Assembly (NCBI RefSeq): GCF_029227915.1
Contig: NC_079880.1
Span: 33,041,501-33,105,500 of the forward strand
DNA from: Hydractinia symbiolongicarpus
Lineage: Eukaryota > Cnidaria > Hydrozoa > Anthoathecata > Hydractiniidae
Length of the DNA: 64,000 nt
Direction of reading: 5' to 3'
Below, one piece after another: positions 1 to 9,625 of this stretch; within the stretch, counting starts at the first letter, position 1; each line of letters opens with the position of its first letter. The notes beneath the pieces were generated by a model that saw only the letters and a list, made by a program, of their open reading frames with translations, did no database searches and was not told where the DNA came from. A program made the position numbers and the translations under genes.

Positions 1-3000
1 GTGGCAGGACTAGACCAATGGTAACCTGCGCAGGCATGCAGATCCACGTGGTTTACGTGTAAGGCCTTTAATAGGCCGCAAAGGGCCGTAATATAGCCTT
101 TCAATGGCGTGTGCATGTCCTTTACGGCCTTCTGAAGGCATGGAGCCAGGCAAAACAACTTAGGACGTCGTAGTGTATTGAGAGTGGAAGGACTAGACCA
201 ATGGTATCAAGCTTGGACGCGTGGAACCACGTGATTTACGTATAAGGCGGCTTTAATAGGCGGCAAAATGCCGTATTGCACCCTTTAGACGCATGTGCAC
301 GTAGTTGACGGCGTTCTACAGCCTTGGCGCTGGGAAAACAACTTTGGACCTTCTAGTCCATTGAGAATAGAAGGACTAGATCAAAAGTAACCGGCTTGGA
401 CGGTTCTAGTCACGTAATTTACGTGTAAGGCTTTTATTAGGCGGCAAAAGAACGTATTACGGCCTTTATACGTGTGTGCTAGTAGTTGACGTCGTTCTAT
501 AGTCATGGAACCAGGGAAAATAACATAGGACGCCCCTTTTGTATTGAGAGTGGAAGGACTAGACCAAGGGTATCAAGCTTGGACGCGTGGAATCACGTGA
601 TTTACGTATAAGGCCTTTAATAGACGGCAAAAGACCGTATTACGGCCTTTAGATGCGTGTGCTTGTAGCTGACTTCGTTCTATAGTCATGGAACCAAGGA
701 AAACGTCTTACGACGTCCTAGTTCATTAAGAGTGGAAGGACTAGACCAATGATAACCGGCTTGGACGGTTGTAATCACGTAGTTCACGTGTAAGGCCTTT
801 AATAGGCGGCAAAAGACCGTATTACGGCCTTTAGATGCGTGTGCATGTCCTTTACTGCCTTCTGAAGGCATGGAACCAGGAAAAACAACTTAAGACGTCG
901 TAGTGTATTGAGAGTGGAAGGACTAGACCAATGGTATCAAGCTTGGACGCGTGGAACCACGTGATTTACGTATAAGGCGGCTTTAATAGGCGGCAAAATG
1001 CCGTATTGCACCCTTTAGACGCATGTGCACGTAGTTGACGGCGTTCTACAGCCTTGGCGCTGGGAAAACATTTTTGGACCTTCTAGTCCATTGAGAATGG
1101 AAGGACTAGATCAAAAGTAACCGGCATGGACGCGTGGAACGACGTAGTTTACGTGTAAGGCTTTTATTAGGCGCCAAAAGGCCATATTGCTGCCTATAGA
1201 CATGTGTGCATGTAGTTGACGGCGTTCCAAAGCCATGGAGCCAGAGAAAAGACGTTAGGACGTCGTAGTGCATTGAGAGTGGAAGGACTAGACCAATGAT
1301 GAATGGCTTGGACGGCTGTAATCACGTAATTTTCGTTTAAGGCTTTTATTAGGTGGCAAAAGACCGTATTACGGCCTTCAAATGCGTGCGCTTGTAGCTG
1401 ACTTCGTTCTATAGTCATAGAACCAAGAAAAACAGCTTACGACGCCCTAGTCCATTAAGAGTGGAAGAACAAGACCAATGATACCCCGCTTGGGCAGTTG
1501 TAACCACGTAATTTACGTGTGAAACCTTTATTAGGCCGCAAAAGGACATATTGCTGACTTTAGACGTGTGTGCATCTATTTGACGGCGTTGCAAAGCCAT
1601 GGAGCCAAAGAAAGCAACTTAGGACGTCGTAGTGCATTGAGAGTGGAAGGACTAGACCAATGGTAACCTGCGCAGGCACGCTGACCCACGACATTTCCGT
1701 GTAAGGACTTTAATAGGCCGCAAAAGGCCGTAGTACAGCCTTTAGACGAAATTGAATGTAGTTAACAGCGTTCTAAATCCATCGAGCCAGGAGAACAATT
1801 TAGGACGTCGGAGTACCTTGAGAGTGGAAGGACTAAACCAATGGTAAAATTGAGAGTGGAAAGACTAGACAAATGGGAACTGGCTTGGACGGTTGTAACC
1901 ACGTAGTTTACATGTAAGACCTTTATTAGGCGGCAAAAGGGCATATTGCTGCCTATAGACGTGTGTGCATGTAGTAACGGCGTTCTAAAGTCATGGAACC
2001 AGGGAAAACGGCTTACCACGTCGTAGTCCATTGAGAGTGTAAGGATTAGACCAATGATAACTGGCTTGGAACCACGTAATTTACGTGTAAGACCTTTATT
2101 AGGTGGCAAAAGGCCATACTGCTGCCTATAGACGTATGCGCATGTAATTGACGGCGTTTTAAAGCCATGGAACCAGGGAAAACAACTTAGTGCGTCCTAG
2201 TGTATTGAGAGTGGAAGGACTAGACCAATGGTAACCTGCCTAGGCACGTGGAAACACGTGACTTACGTGTAAGGCCTTTATTAGGCGGCAAAAGACCGTA
2301 TCACGGCCTTTAGAGGCGTGTGCTTATAGTTGACGGCGTTCTATAGTCATGGAACCAGGGAAAACGGCTTACGACGTCCTAGTCCATTAAGAATGGAAGG
2401 GCTAGACCAATGGTAACGGGCTTGGACGCGTGGAACGATGTAATTTACCTGAAAAGCCTTAATTAGGCGTCAAAAGGCCGTATTGCAGCCCTTTCATGCC
2501 GCGTGCATGTAGTTGACGGCATTCTAAAGCCATTCGGCCAGGTCAAAAAACTTAGGAGAATAGAAAGGCTAGACCAATGGCAACCGGCTTGGACGCGTGG
2601 AACGACGTAATGTACGTGTAAGGCTTTTATTAGGCGGCAAAAGAACGTATTACGGCCTTTAGAGGCGTGTGCTTGTAGTTGACGTCTTTCTACAGTCATG
2701 GAACCAGGGAAAACGGCTTACGAGGTCCTAGTCCATTAAAAGTGGAAGGACTAGACCAATGATAATCGGCTTGGACGGTTGTAATCTCGTAATTTACGTG
2801 TAAGGTCTTTATTAGGCGGCAAAATACCGCATTGCTGCCTTTAGACGTGTGTGCATGTGGTTTACGGCGTTCTCAAGGCATGGAGCCAGGGAAAACAACT
2901 TAGGACGTCGTAGTGTATTGGGAGTAGAACGAGTGGACCAATGGTAATCAGCGCAGGCACGCAGACCCACGCGACTTGCGTGTAGGGCCTTTATTGGGCG

Positions 3001-3900
3001 GCAAAAAACCGTATTACGGTCTTTAGAGGCGTTTGCTTGTAGTTTACGGCGTTCTCAAGGCATGGAGGCAGGAAAAATAACTTAGGACGTCGTAGTGCAT
3101 TTAGAGTGGAAGGATTAGACCAATATTATCAAGCTTGGACACGTAGAACCACGTGATTAACGTGTAAAGTCTTTATTAAGCGGCGAAAGACCGTATTACG
3201 GTCTTTAGAGGCGTGTGCTTGTAGTTGACGGCGTTCTCAAGGCATGGAGCCAGGGAAAACAACTTAGGACGTCGTAGTGTATTGGGAGTAGAGGGAGTAG
3301 AACAATGGTAATCAGCGCAGGCACGCGAAACCACGCGATTTACGTGTAACTCCTTTAATAAGCGGCAAAATGCCGTATTATAGCCTTTACAGGCCTTTGC
3401 ATGTAGTTTACGGCGTTTTCAAGGCATGGATCCAGGAAAAAACAAAGGAGGACGTCGTAGTGCATTGAGAGTGGAAGGACTAGACCAATGGTAATCTGCG
3501 CAGGCACGCGGAACCACGTGATGTACGTGTAAAGTCTTTAATAGGCGACAAAAGTCCGTATTATTGCCTTTAGACGAACTTGCATGCAGTTAACAGCGTT
3601 CTAAATCCATGGAGCCAGGCGGAACAATTTAGGACGTCGTAGTGCCTTGAGAGTGGAAGGACTAAACCAATGGTAACATGCGCAGGCTCGCGGACCCACG
3701 AGATTTACGTGTAAGGTCTTTAATAGGCCACAAAAGGCTGTATTACGGCCTTTAGACGAATTTGCATGTAGTTAACAGCGTTCTAAATCCATGGAGCAAG
3801 GAGAACAATTTAGGACGTCGTAGTGCCTTGAGACTGGAAGGATAAGACCATTGGTAAACTGCGCAGTCACGCTGAACCACGAGATTTACATGTAAGGTCT
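1..3900. repeat. 183-bp satellite array, left flank of the element
   Basis: About 21 head-to-tail monomers. The landmark 'tagacc/tagatc' recurs at 11, 194, 377 and 560, giving a period of 183 bp. Each monomer carries an ACGTAA/TTACGT dyad, a GGCC-rich dyad, a 'tagttgacggcgttc' block and 'ggaaggactagacc'. Positions 1 to about 1600 match 26735-28335 and 40101-41700 almost base for base; about 2280-3895 matches 44180-45792. The block therefore derives from the same higher-order array that continues on the right of the element. Open frames of 61-115 codons on the minus strand are by-products of the period (183 = 3 x 61), and no gene is supported. Confidence 0.95.
3896..3900. other. Target-site duplication, left copy (GGTCT)
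   Basis: GGTCT immediately precedes the left terminal repeat and is repeated immediately after the right terminal repeat at 20035-20039. Joining the flanks restores the ordinary satellite reading 'aaggtctttaatagg'. Polintons usually make 6-bp duplications; here only 5 bp match, because the next base out differs (A on the left, T on the right). Confidence 0.88.
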
Positions 3901-4191
3901 AGAGATAGGAAAAGGCGGATGTTAGGACAGATCCCCTTAGCACTTTACCATTCCACGTCAAATTATGGATCATCCACGTCAAATCAACGATAGAAGAGTC
4001 TATAAAATCCGTTAGCACCTACGAATGTCCGGATCCGCCCCAACCCCCCAACCCCCGCCGTGTCCCCCGGGCCCCCTCCCCTCCCCATGGGTCCCTACCC
4101 ACCCTCATCTGTCGTGCCTTATAATTTATAGTGTTATGTGTGTCTATAATGTGTGTCTATAATGGCCTCTTGCCAGTGTGGTAATGCCATC
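3901..4191 (+). repeat. Left terminal inverted repeat
   Basis: It is the reverse complement of 19757-20034 with very few differences. The left copy is 13 bp longer because GTGTGTCTATAAT is present twice in tandem (4138-4150 and 4151-4163). Its inner 45 bp or so match the 3' end of the polymerase gene on the opposite strand. The repeat contains a C-rich stretch (4035-4104; G-rich on the other strand) and two copies of CCACGTCAAAT (3953-3963 and 3974-3984, 21 bp apart). Terminal repeats of Polintons are taken to be the replication origins for protein-primed synthesis and the substrate of the integrase. Confidence 0.95.
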
Positions 4192-4398
4192 CGTCAATCA
4201 AACGCTTATAACAATAGGATTTTACATATTTTACATATTTTACATACCAGAAAGTTGTTTACATAAGAAAAAAGTCAAAACGAAAGTAGCCGTTGCTAAG
4301 GATATTTGGTATGTAAGGAATGCATTGTTTCTCTATTGTTATTCTGGCTTGATTGACATTTAATTGACATTTAATTGACATTTAATTGACGTCAATCT
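4192..4398. other. Terminal non-coding gap with 11-bp repeats and TGACGTCA palindrome
   Basis: AT-rich spacer between the left terminal repeat and the stop codon of the first gene. It contains three tandem 'ttttacatatt'-like units near 4222-4250 and about four tandem copies of the 11-mer ATTGACATTTA at 4351-4390. The perfect 12-bp palindrome ATTGACGTCAAT (4385-4396) lies two bases from the minus-strand stop codon. It may be the 3'-end hairpin of that gene, or a CRE/ATF-like site (core TGACGTCA); the sequence alone does not decide. A 61-codon plus-strand frame here has no support. Confidence 0.6.
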
Positions 4399-5568
4399 TT
4401 ATCTAAACAAATACCATATGAAATAACCCGTTGTCATAACAATCACAAGAGCGATCTTCTCATCTTCGTGTGTAGGAGGAGTATCTTTGTGGTAAGGTGC
4501 AGTAATGTGTTTATCTGTAGTATCCACGTGGTGTACGGTAATGTGTTTATCAGGATGATCGGGTGTTACCGGCTTCTTTTTAGTTATCTTATGTGATTCG
4601 GTAACATTGACCTTTCGATTAATACCGATGGTAAGATCCTCACCCGATATCAAAATCTTGTTGTTGTAACCCACCACACCGGTCTTAATTCTGAGATTCA
4701 TGTCACTAGGTAACATATAAATACCTTGTCCAACCGAATAATCAACCTTACTTGAAGCGTAGTTTAACGTATCCTGATAACGTTTAATGTCCTCCTGAAT
4801 ATCGACCCTACGGTTAACAATGTCCTCAATGTTATTCATAAAAACTTTTTGGGCGGTCAGAGCACTTGAATCATTACCGAGGATGGAGGATCGCGCTGAG
4901 GCTTGAGAACTAAGAACAAGATATGCATAGGCCCTGACACTGCTCGAGATCTTCACAAGGCCCGTTTTTGTAAATCCATCGGATTTTTCCACAATCCACC
5001 GCGTCATGGAGTCGTTTGTGAAATAACTTAACCCCGGAGTCGGATATTCTTTACGTCTTTTTTGATATGAGCTGAAAAAGTTCTGACCCCTGTATTTCAT
5101 GGGGTTGGGATCAACTCCATAATCGCCGCAGATTTTTAAAAACTCCTCATTTGAATAGGGATTGTCGTATCGATTGAAGCTATCCTCAAAGGGTAGAGGT
5201 GTCTGTAGGCGCTTAATGATTCGCCTAATGTGATAATACACATGAAAACGATATATTGACGTGACCATAGATCTACCATCCTTCAGGTGTTCCGAACTTA
5301 CCCCACAGGCAATTGAAGCGCACCAAGTGGCGAAATTTAGCTGGGTTTGCCATAATCTAAAAGGTTGCTCATTCCAAATTCTCATACGTTGCGCGTTATG
5401 ACTAAGTTCATAATTGGTAAAAATATTAGGAAAGGAAGCGGGGAAAGAGCCACTTTCAGACACAATAATGGCCTGTTTGTACAGATCCCTAGCGCTCAAT
5501 ATTTGAAGATCCCGCCCCCCATTTGGCTTATATGCCGCATTCGGGTTATATCTGAAAATGTCATCCAT
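4399..5568 (-). CDS. Conserved Polinton accessory protein with C-terminal membrane anchor (389 aa)
   Basis: The function is unknown. The N-terminal half (residues 1-130) is rich in aromatic residues and Asn/Gln, with no signal peptide. The middle (about 200-330) looks like a folded soluble domain. Residues about 335-370 are a His/Thr/Lys/Asp-rich linker with repeated 'KHITV/KHITA' elements, and the last 19 residues are a hydrophobic anchor ending in 'WYLFR'. From memory, proteins of this general type recur in Maverick loci of cnidarians and other invertebrates; I could not check this. Its position next to the penton and capsid genes, sharing a 38-bp divergent promoter, suggests a virion or morphogenesis role, possibly membrane-linked. 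The start codon is the first ATG after the AT-rich promoter. Confidence 0.85.
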   Translation of the reverse strand: MDDIFRYNPNAAYKPNGGRDLQILSARDLYKQAIIVSESGSFPASFPNIFTNYELSHNAQRMRIWNEQPFRLWQTQLNFATWCASIACGVSSEHLKDGRSMVTSIYRFHVYYHIRRIIKRLQTPLPFEDSFNRYDNPYSNEEFLKICGDYGVDPNPMKYRGQNFFSSYQKRRKEYPTPGLSYFTNDSMTRWIVEKSDGFTKTGLVKISSSVRAYAYLVLSSQASARSSILGNDSSALTAQKVFMNNIEDIVNRRVDIQEDIKRYQDTLNYASSKVDYSVGQGIYMLPSDMNLRIKTGVVGYNNKILISGEDLTIGINRKVNVTESHKITKKKPVTPDHPDKHITVHHVDTTDKHITAPYHKDTPPTHEDEKIALVIVMTTGYFIWYLFR

Positions 5569-5606
5569 TCTTTGATTTAAATATATTCACAATCTCTAAT
5601 ATAATA
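5569..5606. promoter_or_regulatory. Divergent promoter between the 389-aa protein and penton genes
   Basis: The 38-bp AT-rich gap separates two oppositely oriented start codons, so both core promoters must lie here or within the coding sequences. It contains TTTAAATATATT and CTAATATAA (5596-5604, three bases before the penton ATG). CTAATATAA occurs again at 11590-11598 in the other short divergent gap. The 5' leaders must be very short. Confidence 0.6.
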
Positions 5607-6170
5607 ATGTATATCACAATAAAGGACGTAAATAGCGAGAAGAAAATCTATTTGTATCAACCGATAGACAACTCACATGGTACAAAGGAGGTTGCGATCG
5701 TGGAGACGTTTTCAGATAATGTCACATATGTAGCTACAGCTCCAATAGATATACCCTTGGCTGACGGAGTTACCACGGTTAGGTTACAACAGGGTCGGCA
5801 GTACACAGGGAGGGAGTTGAATTCAATCGTGAGAGGTGATGTAAAATCAACACAACTAGCTAGAAACTCTAAGTTGAGTAAAATATTCAATATGGAGGGT
5901 GTAACGGAACTACATTTTAATCTTAATGAATTGGATAACTCGTTAAATCTTAAAGATGGTGAATATAGCAACAACCTGATGACATATCATATATCCGAGT
6001 ATGGTGGTGATTTTACATATATTGAACCGAAAAATCCGCAATATAAGAAACTAAAGAAAGGTTTACTTCAATCACTTACCATGAGAGTCACAGGTCAGGA
6101 TGGTAAGGTGTTATGGGGTGGTATGAAGACAACAGTTACCATTCACATAAGAGATACGGCGTACAGATGA
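5607..6170 (+). CDS. Minor capsid (penton) protein, single jelly-roll type
   Basis: The 187-aa protein is predicted to be mostly beta-strand, with no membrane segment. The assignment rests on size (Polinton penton proteins are small), on its place directly upstream of the major capsid gene, and on an alternating hydrophobic strand pattern in the C-terminal half ('SLTMRVTGQDGKVLWGGMKT', then 'VTIHIRD'). In related viruses this protein forms the pentameric vertices of the icosahedral shell. It starts directly after CTAATATAA, and 55 bp separate it from the capsid gene, so the two may be coexpressed. No motif is individually diagnostic; a structural comparison would settle it. Confidence 0.78.
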   Translation: MYITIKDVNSEKKIYLYQPIDNSHGTKEVAIVETFSDNVTYVATAPIDIPLADGVTTVRLQQGRQYTGRELNSIVRGDVKSTQLARNSKLSKIFNMEGVTELHFNLNELDNSLNLKDGEYSNNLMTYHISEYGGDFTYIEPKNPQYKKLKKGLLQSLTMRVTGQDGKVLWGGMKTTVTIHIRDTAYR

Positions 6171-6225
6171 TACCGTAGCATTAACCGAATTAAAGTAAAA
6201 TAAAATAAAAGTAATATGGAATAGC

Positions 6226-7545
6226 ATGGAATACGGGAAAAAGTTAAACCCAGAGCGTTCACTTAGGATCGCACATGGCGTAAAAGGAACGCATCAAAAA
6301 GTAATTGTCACTCACAACCCAAGTGAGATTGATCAGAACCAGTTACTCCTGATTAGGTTCCCTAATTTAGGTAACGATGATGTCATTGTTCCCGGTACTT
6401 CGAAAATAAGTTTCGACGTTGAACTCGAGTCAAAAGTCGACACGAAGAGAACATTGGTCTCTAACATAGGGAGGGCAATTGTTAAAAAGCTAGCTATCAA
6501 GTTCGAGGGTACCGAGATTCTGAGCATCGATGACTTTGATCTTTTCGGGTGCTACAGAGATTTATGGCTAACCAAGTCCGAAAAAAGAAATGCAATAAGA
6601 CAAGGTATCATCTTTGATGAAGGGTGTACAGAAAACTGTATGAAACTGAGAGTTGGAGCCGCGGATAAAGACGCATCAGAGGTAGCGGACAAAGCTATTT
6701 ATGATGCATACAAAAACAAGTTCACCATACCACTAGATTTTGAAATGTTGGATAGCACGATCCCATATTATCAGGCCGGACTAGGTAATAGGCTGTGTTA
6801 TGAGATAACATTCAACAATTATGACAGGGTAGTACTATCAACACCGGCCAAACCCTCGGGAGCATCCGCGGCACCGGCGCCGGACGCCAAATACAAAATC
6901 TCCAACATATCTCTCGAATATGAGATTGTGACACAACCCACACTCGCCAGATTCATCTCAAATGAATACCAAAACATGGCTGTACTCTACGACAGATTTC
7001 TGAGACATAGACAAATTAGGGTGGATAAGTCGGACACAACGTGGAATTGGTCATTCAATACACCGTGCAAGTCCCTGAAGGGTATATTGGTTCTGTTTGA
7101 GGAGGAGAAAGCTTACAAACGAGATACCGGTAGGTTCTACAATCCTAAGATCAAAAAGGTATCCGCCATAGTTGAGGGTAAGCCTAACCAACTTTTCGCT
7201 CAGGGGATGCAACCGTTTGAGCATTATGGTGAAATATGCAAGTATTTCGCGGAGGGCAAACAAAGGGATGGTAACGCCGGTGAAATACAGAAACATCTGC
7301 AACTACATGATGTGAAGGTCGCGGACTACCTAACCACGAAATATGCTCTATGGCTGGATTTCAGAACCATAGATGAAAACTCACTGCACGGGACCGGCCG
7401 ACGGATTGAAAATGCGAGCGAGGGGATCACACTTCAAGTTGAAAAGACGGCAGAAACCGCGGGATCCTTAAACGCCTACATATATCTAATCATGGATGCT
7501 CAATTAAATATTCAAAACGGTGAAATTATGGATGTACTATATTAA
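6226..7545 (+). CDS. Major capsid protein, double jelly-roll type
   Basis: The 439-aa soluble protein has no membrane segment and many predicted beta-strands in two halves, as in the hexon-like major capsid proteins of Polintons, adintoviruses and virophages. Visible landmarks are the N-terminal region after 'GTHQKVIVTHNPSEIDQNQ', a central flexible Ala/Pro-rich loop (about residues 208-222) and the C-terminal segment 'YIYLIMDAQLNIQNG' followed by a short tail, an arrangement typical of Polinton capsids. It lies between the penton and packaging ATPase genes, the usual morphogenesis order. Its stop codon is one base from the preferred ATPase start. Trimers of this protein would form the shell. 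The frame is undamaged. Confidence 0.9.
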   Translation: MEYGKKLNPERSLRIAHGVKGTHQKVIVTHNPSEIDQNQLLLIRFPNLGNDDVIVPGTSKISFDVELESKVDTKRTLVSNIGRAIVKKLAIKFEGTEILSIDDFDLFGCYRDLWLTKSEKRNAIRQGIIFDEGCTENCMKLRVGAADKDASEVADKAIYDAYKNKFTIPLDFEMLDSTIPYYQAGLGNRLCYEITFNNYDRVVLSTPAKPSGASAAPAPDAKYKISNISLEYEIVTQPTLARFISNEYQNMAVLYDRFLRHRQIRVDKSDTTWNWSFNTPCKSLKGILVLFEEEKAYKRDTGRFYNPKIKKVSAIVEGKPNQLFAQGMQPFEHYGEICKYFAEGKQRDGNAGEIQKHLQLHDVKVADYLTTKYALWLDFRTIDENSLHGTGRRIENASEGITLQVEKTAETAGSLNAYIYLIMDAQLNIQNGEIMDVLY

Positions 7546-7546
7546 G

Positions 7547-8143
7547 ATGGACTACATGAAAGATCCTCACACGGCATTATTCGTCGGTCCCACGGGCTGC
7601 GGAAAATCCAGACGCGTTGTAACATTACTAGAGAGTGAATACTTTGATCACTTTGATTTCATTGTGATTATATGTCCAACATTAAGATGGAACAAGACAT
7701 ATATGGGGAGTAACTGGTTCTGGAGGGATAGATATGTGATTCTAATTGAGCCCATGGGCATGTTGTACGAATGGATTCAAAAGATGACGGATTTCTGTGC
7801 CGGGTACAAAACATTATTCCTGATCGACGACATCATCGCGGATGAGAAACTGGACAAAAAGAGGCAACCGCTTCTGGAGCTGGCCATCAGCGGTCGGCAT
7901 CGAAACCACACCATGTGGCTACTCACACAATCATACACCGCGATACCGAAGAACTTACGAAGGCAGGCAAAAATGTTATATGTGTGGTATCCGAAGGACA
8001 GACATGATCTCGCAACCATCCACGAAGAGAATGATGTCATTGAATCATCGGAGATCCAGAAGGTTAAGGAAAGGCTAAAAGATGGAAAATATACACATTT
8101 AGTCATGAGGATGGAACATCCAAGAACTCACGTGATTTGCTAG
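7547..8143 (+). CDS. Genome-packaging ATPase, FtsK/HerA superfamily (A32-like)
   Basis: The 198-aa protein, counted from the ATG at 7547, has a Walker A motif GPTGCGKS at residues 14-21, a Walker B-like 'LFLIDD' at about 90-95, and a glutamine in 'WLLTQSY' at about 128, in the usual place of the motif III sensor. This is the compact ATPase of Polintons, virophages and large DNA viruses that pumps the genome into the capsid. An ATG at 7520 would give 207 residues but overlaps the capsid gene by 26 bp. The ATG at 7547, one base after the capsid stop, is preferred because the fold then begins at once. A perfect hairpin follows the stop codon. Confidence 0.92.
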   Translation: MDYMKDPHTALFVGPTGCGKSRRVVTLLESEYFDHFDFIVIICPTLRWNKTYMGSNWFWRDRYVILIEPMGMLYEWIQKMTDFCAGYKTLFLIDDIIADEKLDKKRQPLLELAISGRHRNHTMWLLTQSYTAIPKNLRRQAKMLYVWYPKDRHDLATIHEENDVIESSEIQKVKERLKDGKYTHLVMRMEHPRTHVIC

Positions 8144-8153
8144 ATTGGACGTT

Positions 8154-8180
8154 TTTTGTTACAAGAGTCTTGTAACAAAA
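8154..8180. terminator. Gene-end hairpin after the ATPase gene
   Basis: Perfect 13-bp stem (TTTTGTTACAAGA with its complement) and one central base, 10 bp after the ATPase stop. It is the longest of five similar hairpins found directly after stop codons in this element. A role in transcript 3'-end formation is inferred by analogy with hairpin-directed polyadenylation in mimivirus-type systems. Confidence 0.6.
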
Positions 8181-8194
8181 GTATCTAACAGATC

Positions 8195-8342
8195 TATAGA
8201 CTCCTATAAGACTCTCCTATAATACTCCTATAATACTCCTATAATACCCCTATAATACTCCTATAGACTCCTATAGACTCCTATAGACTCCTATAGACTC
8301 CTATAAGACTCTCCTATAATACTCCTATAGACTCCTATAGGA
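8195..8342. repeat. Minisatellite of 10-11-bp CTCCTATA(A/G) units
   Basis: About 14 tandem units alternating between 'actcctatag' and 'actcctataat'. The longer segment around 8191-8230 recurs at about 8290-8330, so the tract itself has been duplicated. It fills the space between the ATPase terminator and the next gene and probably acts as its leader or promoter region, since it reaches to within 3 bp of the start codon. Confidence 0.85.
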
Positions 8343-8344
8343 CC

Positions 8345-8974
8345 ATGATAGAATATATAAATTTCATATTACTGGTGATAGCTGTAGTGCTATTGCTGGT
8401 ATTGGTTAGTTTCTGTCTTTTTTGTATTAAAAAATACCTATGGCTATTGAAAATGGCTGAAACGGCAATTGACAACCTAATTTTTATCGATGAACGGGAT
8501 GAGCGGGATGATGGGAAGAGACAGAAATTGCTCGAGTGCGTGCTGACCGGGAATAGCAAGTTATATCTTGGTAAGATGTATACGGAGGCGGAGATCCAGA
8601 AGCTCAAGAATGATGAGGTGGATAAACTGTTCATCATATACGAGGCTAAACTATCCGGTCAAATGGTAAAGTCTTTGGGACAGTTAATAATCCACATGTA
8701 CTCCATGGGCGCCTGTACAGCTCTCGGTATAAAAAATCAAAAAGCTCTGAGTGATGACCTGGAGAATGATCCGTTCCTAAACTCGGCACTCCAAAGGTTC
8801 ACATGTGATCTATATTATAAGTTCGGATCACTACTATCACCAATCAGTGTGGGTCTAATTACAGGTAGGCATTATATCGCTGGAAGAAATTTAAACGCAA
8901 ATAATAATATAGATATAGATAATAAAGATGTCAGAGGAACAGACCCCTATTCAGGTGACAACGAAGAACCCTAA
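8345..8974 (+). CDS. Polinton accessory membrane protein (209 aa)
   Basis: A long hydrophobic segment at residues about 5-30 (Ile/Leu/Val-rich, ending in 'CLFCIKKYLWLL') would act as a signal anchor. The remainder is soluble and mixed helical, with an acidic/basic cluster 'DERDERDDGKRQK' near 49-61, a helix around 'EAEIQKLKNDEVDKLFIIYE' and an Asn/Asp-rich C-terminal tail. I do not recognise a catalytic motif. From memory it resembles uncharacterised proteins found beside Maverick genes in cnidarian genomes. Its 3' end overlaps the next gene by 47 bp in another frame, which argues for co-transcription. A virion membrane or entry-related role is possible but unproven. Confidence 0.85.
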   Translation: MIEYINFILLVIAVVLLLVLVSFCLFCIKKYLWLLKMAETAIDNLIFIDERDERDDGKRQKLLECVLTGNSKLYLGKMYTEAEIQKLKNDEVDKLFIIYEAKLSGQMVKSLGQLIIHMYSMGACTALGIKNQKALSDDLENDPFLNSALQRFTCDLYYKFGSLLSPISVGLITGRHYIAGRNLNANNNIDIDNKDVRGTDPYSGDNEEP

Positions 8975-9353
8975 AAAGGTTGAATCTGGTAAGAGGTTGG
9001 CGGAATACAACCGTAAAAAGAGGGAGGAATATAAAAAATGGCTCATGGCACAGACGGAGGTACAGTCGGCACCTCAGACACAAACCCAGCCGGCACCTCA
9101 GACACACTCAGCACCCCAGACACAGTTGGAGGATCCTAAGGATATTGTCATTGAGGATTCTGTGACAGACGGCCCCAAACACGGCGGAGTGAACTACACA
9201 ATAATGGGTGGTGGTGGGGTGATAGTACTTGTCTTAATTGGTGCTTATTTCGTCTATAAAAATAAGGACAAAAATATTAAGGTGAAGGGTACCCCACCAA
9301 GTAACTCAGGTAATAAAAAAACTATGAGAATAAGTAAGCTTGAAATGGAATAA
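8928..9353 (+). CDS. Small single-pass membrane protein with Pro/Gln/Thr repeat region (141 aa)
   Basis: The N-terminal third is basic and charged ('KRLAEYNRKKREEYKKWL', residues about 22-39). Residues 45-66 are a low-complexity stretch built from 'APQTQ' units. A glycine-preceded hydrophobic helix at about 92-107 is followed by a Lys-rich tail, so the likely topology is a long N-terminal domain, one membrane span and a short basic tail. It begins inside the end of the preceding gene (47-bp overlap). No family is recognised. Its place in a run of four or five small membrane proteins suggests a structural or envelope-like function. Confidence 0.8.
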   Translation: MSEEQTPIQVTTKNPKKVESGKRLAEYNRKKREEYKKWLMAQTEVQSAPQTQTQPAPQTHSAPQTQLEDPKDIVIEDSVTDGPKHGGVNYTIMGGGGVIVLVLIGAYFVYKNKDKNIKVKGTPPSNSGNKKTMRISKLEME

Positions 9354-9397
9354 AGGGATAATATCGCGATACTATAATCTTGAAGTAAATATAAGAC

Positions 9398-9625
9398 ATG
9401 GATAAGAAAAGTATAGTCAACGATATTTATAAAGCATCGGTCGTATGCGTTTTCGCTGTAGGCTATTCAATGCTCGGGAAAAAGGTATTAAAAATGACAC
9501 CACCCTCAATTCAGAAGTTTGACCTGGAAGATACCGGAAAGCTTGTAGCCATAGTCGCCGCAAGTGAAATGACAAGAGAATATCTAGTTAAGCAAAAAAT
9601 TATACCTGAAACTATAAATATATAA
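9398..9625 (+). CDS. Small hydrophobic-helix protein (75 aa)
   Basis: No family is recognised. Residues about 10-27 ('KASVVCVFAVGYSMLGKKVL') form a short, moderately hydrophobic segment; the rest is amphipathic, with 'KLVAIVAASEMTREYLVKQK' near the C terminus. Its stop codon overlaps the next start codon (TAATG), so it is translationally adjacent to the 47-aa frame. The gene begins 44 bp after the previous stop and is preceded by an AT-rich 'gatactataatcttgaagtaaatataag' type leader. It is retained with an open frame in a compact operon-like block, which supports it being real. Confidence 0.65.
   Translation: MDKKSIVNDIYKASVVCVFAVGYSMLGKKVLKMTPPSIQKFDLEDTGKLVAIVAASEMTREYLVKQKIIPETINI

Noticed and set aside
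7520-7546. Earlier ATPase start at 7520
   Set aside because: It overlaps the capsid gene by 26 bp and adds nine residues outside the fold; the ATG at 7547, one base after the capsid stop, is simpler. Not fully excluded.
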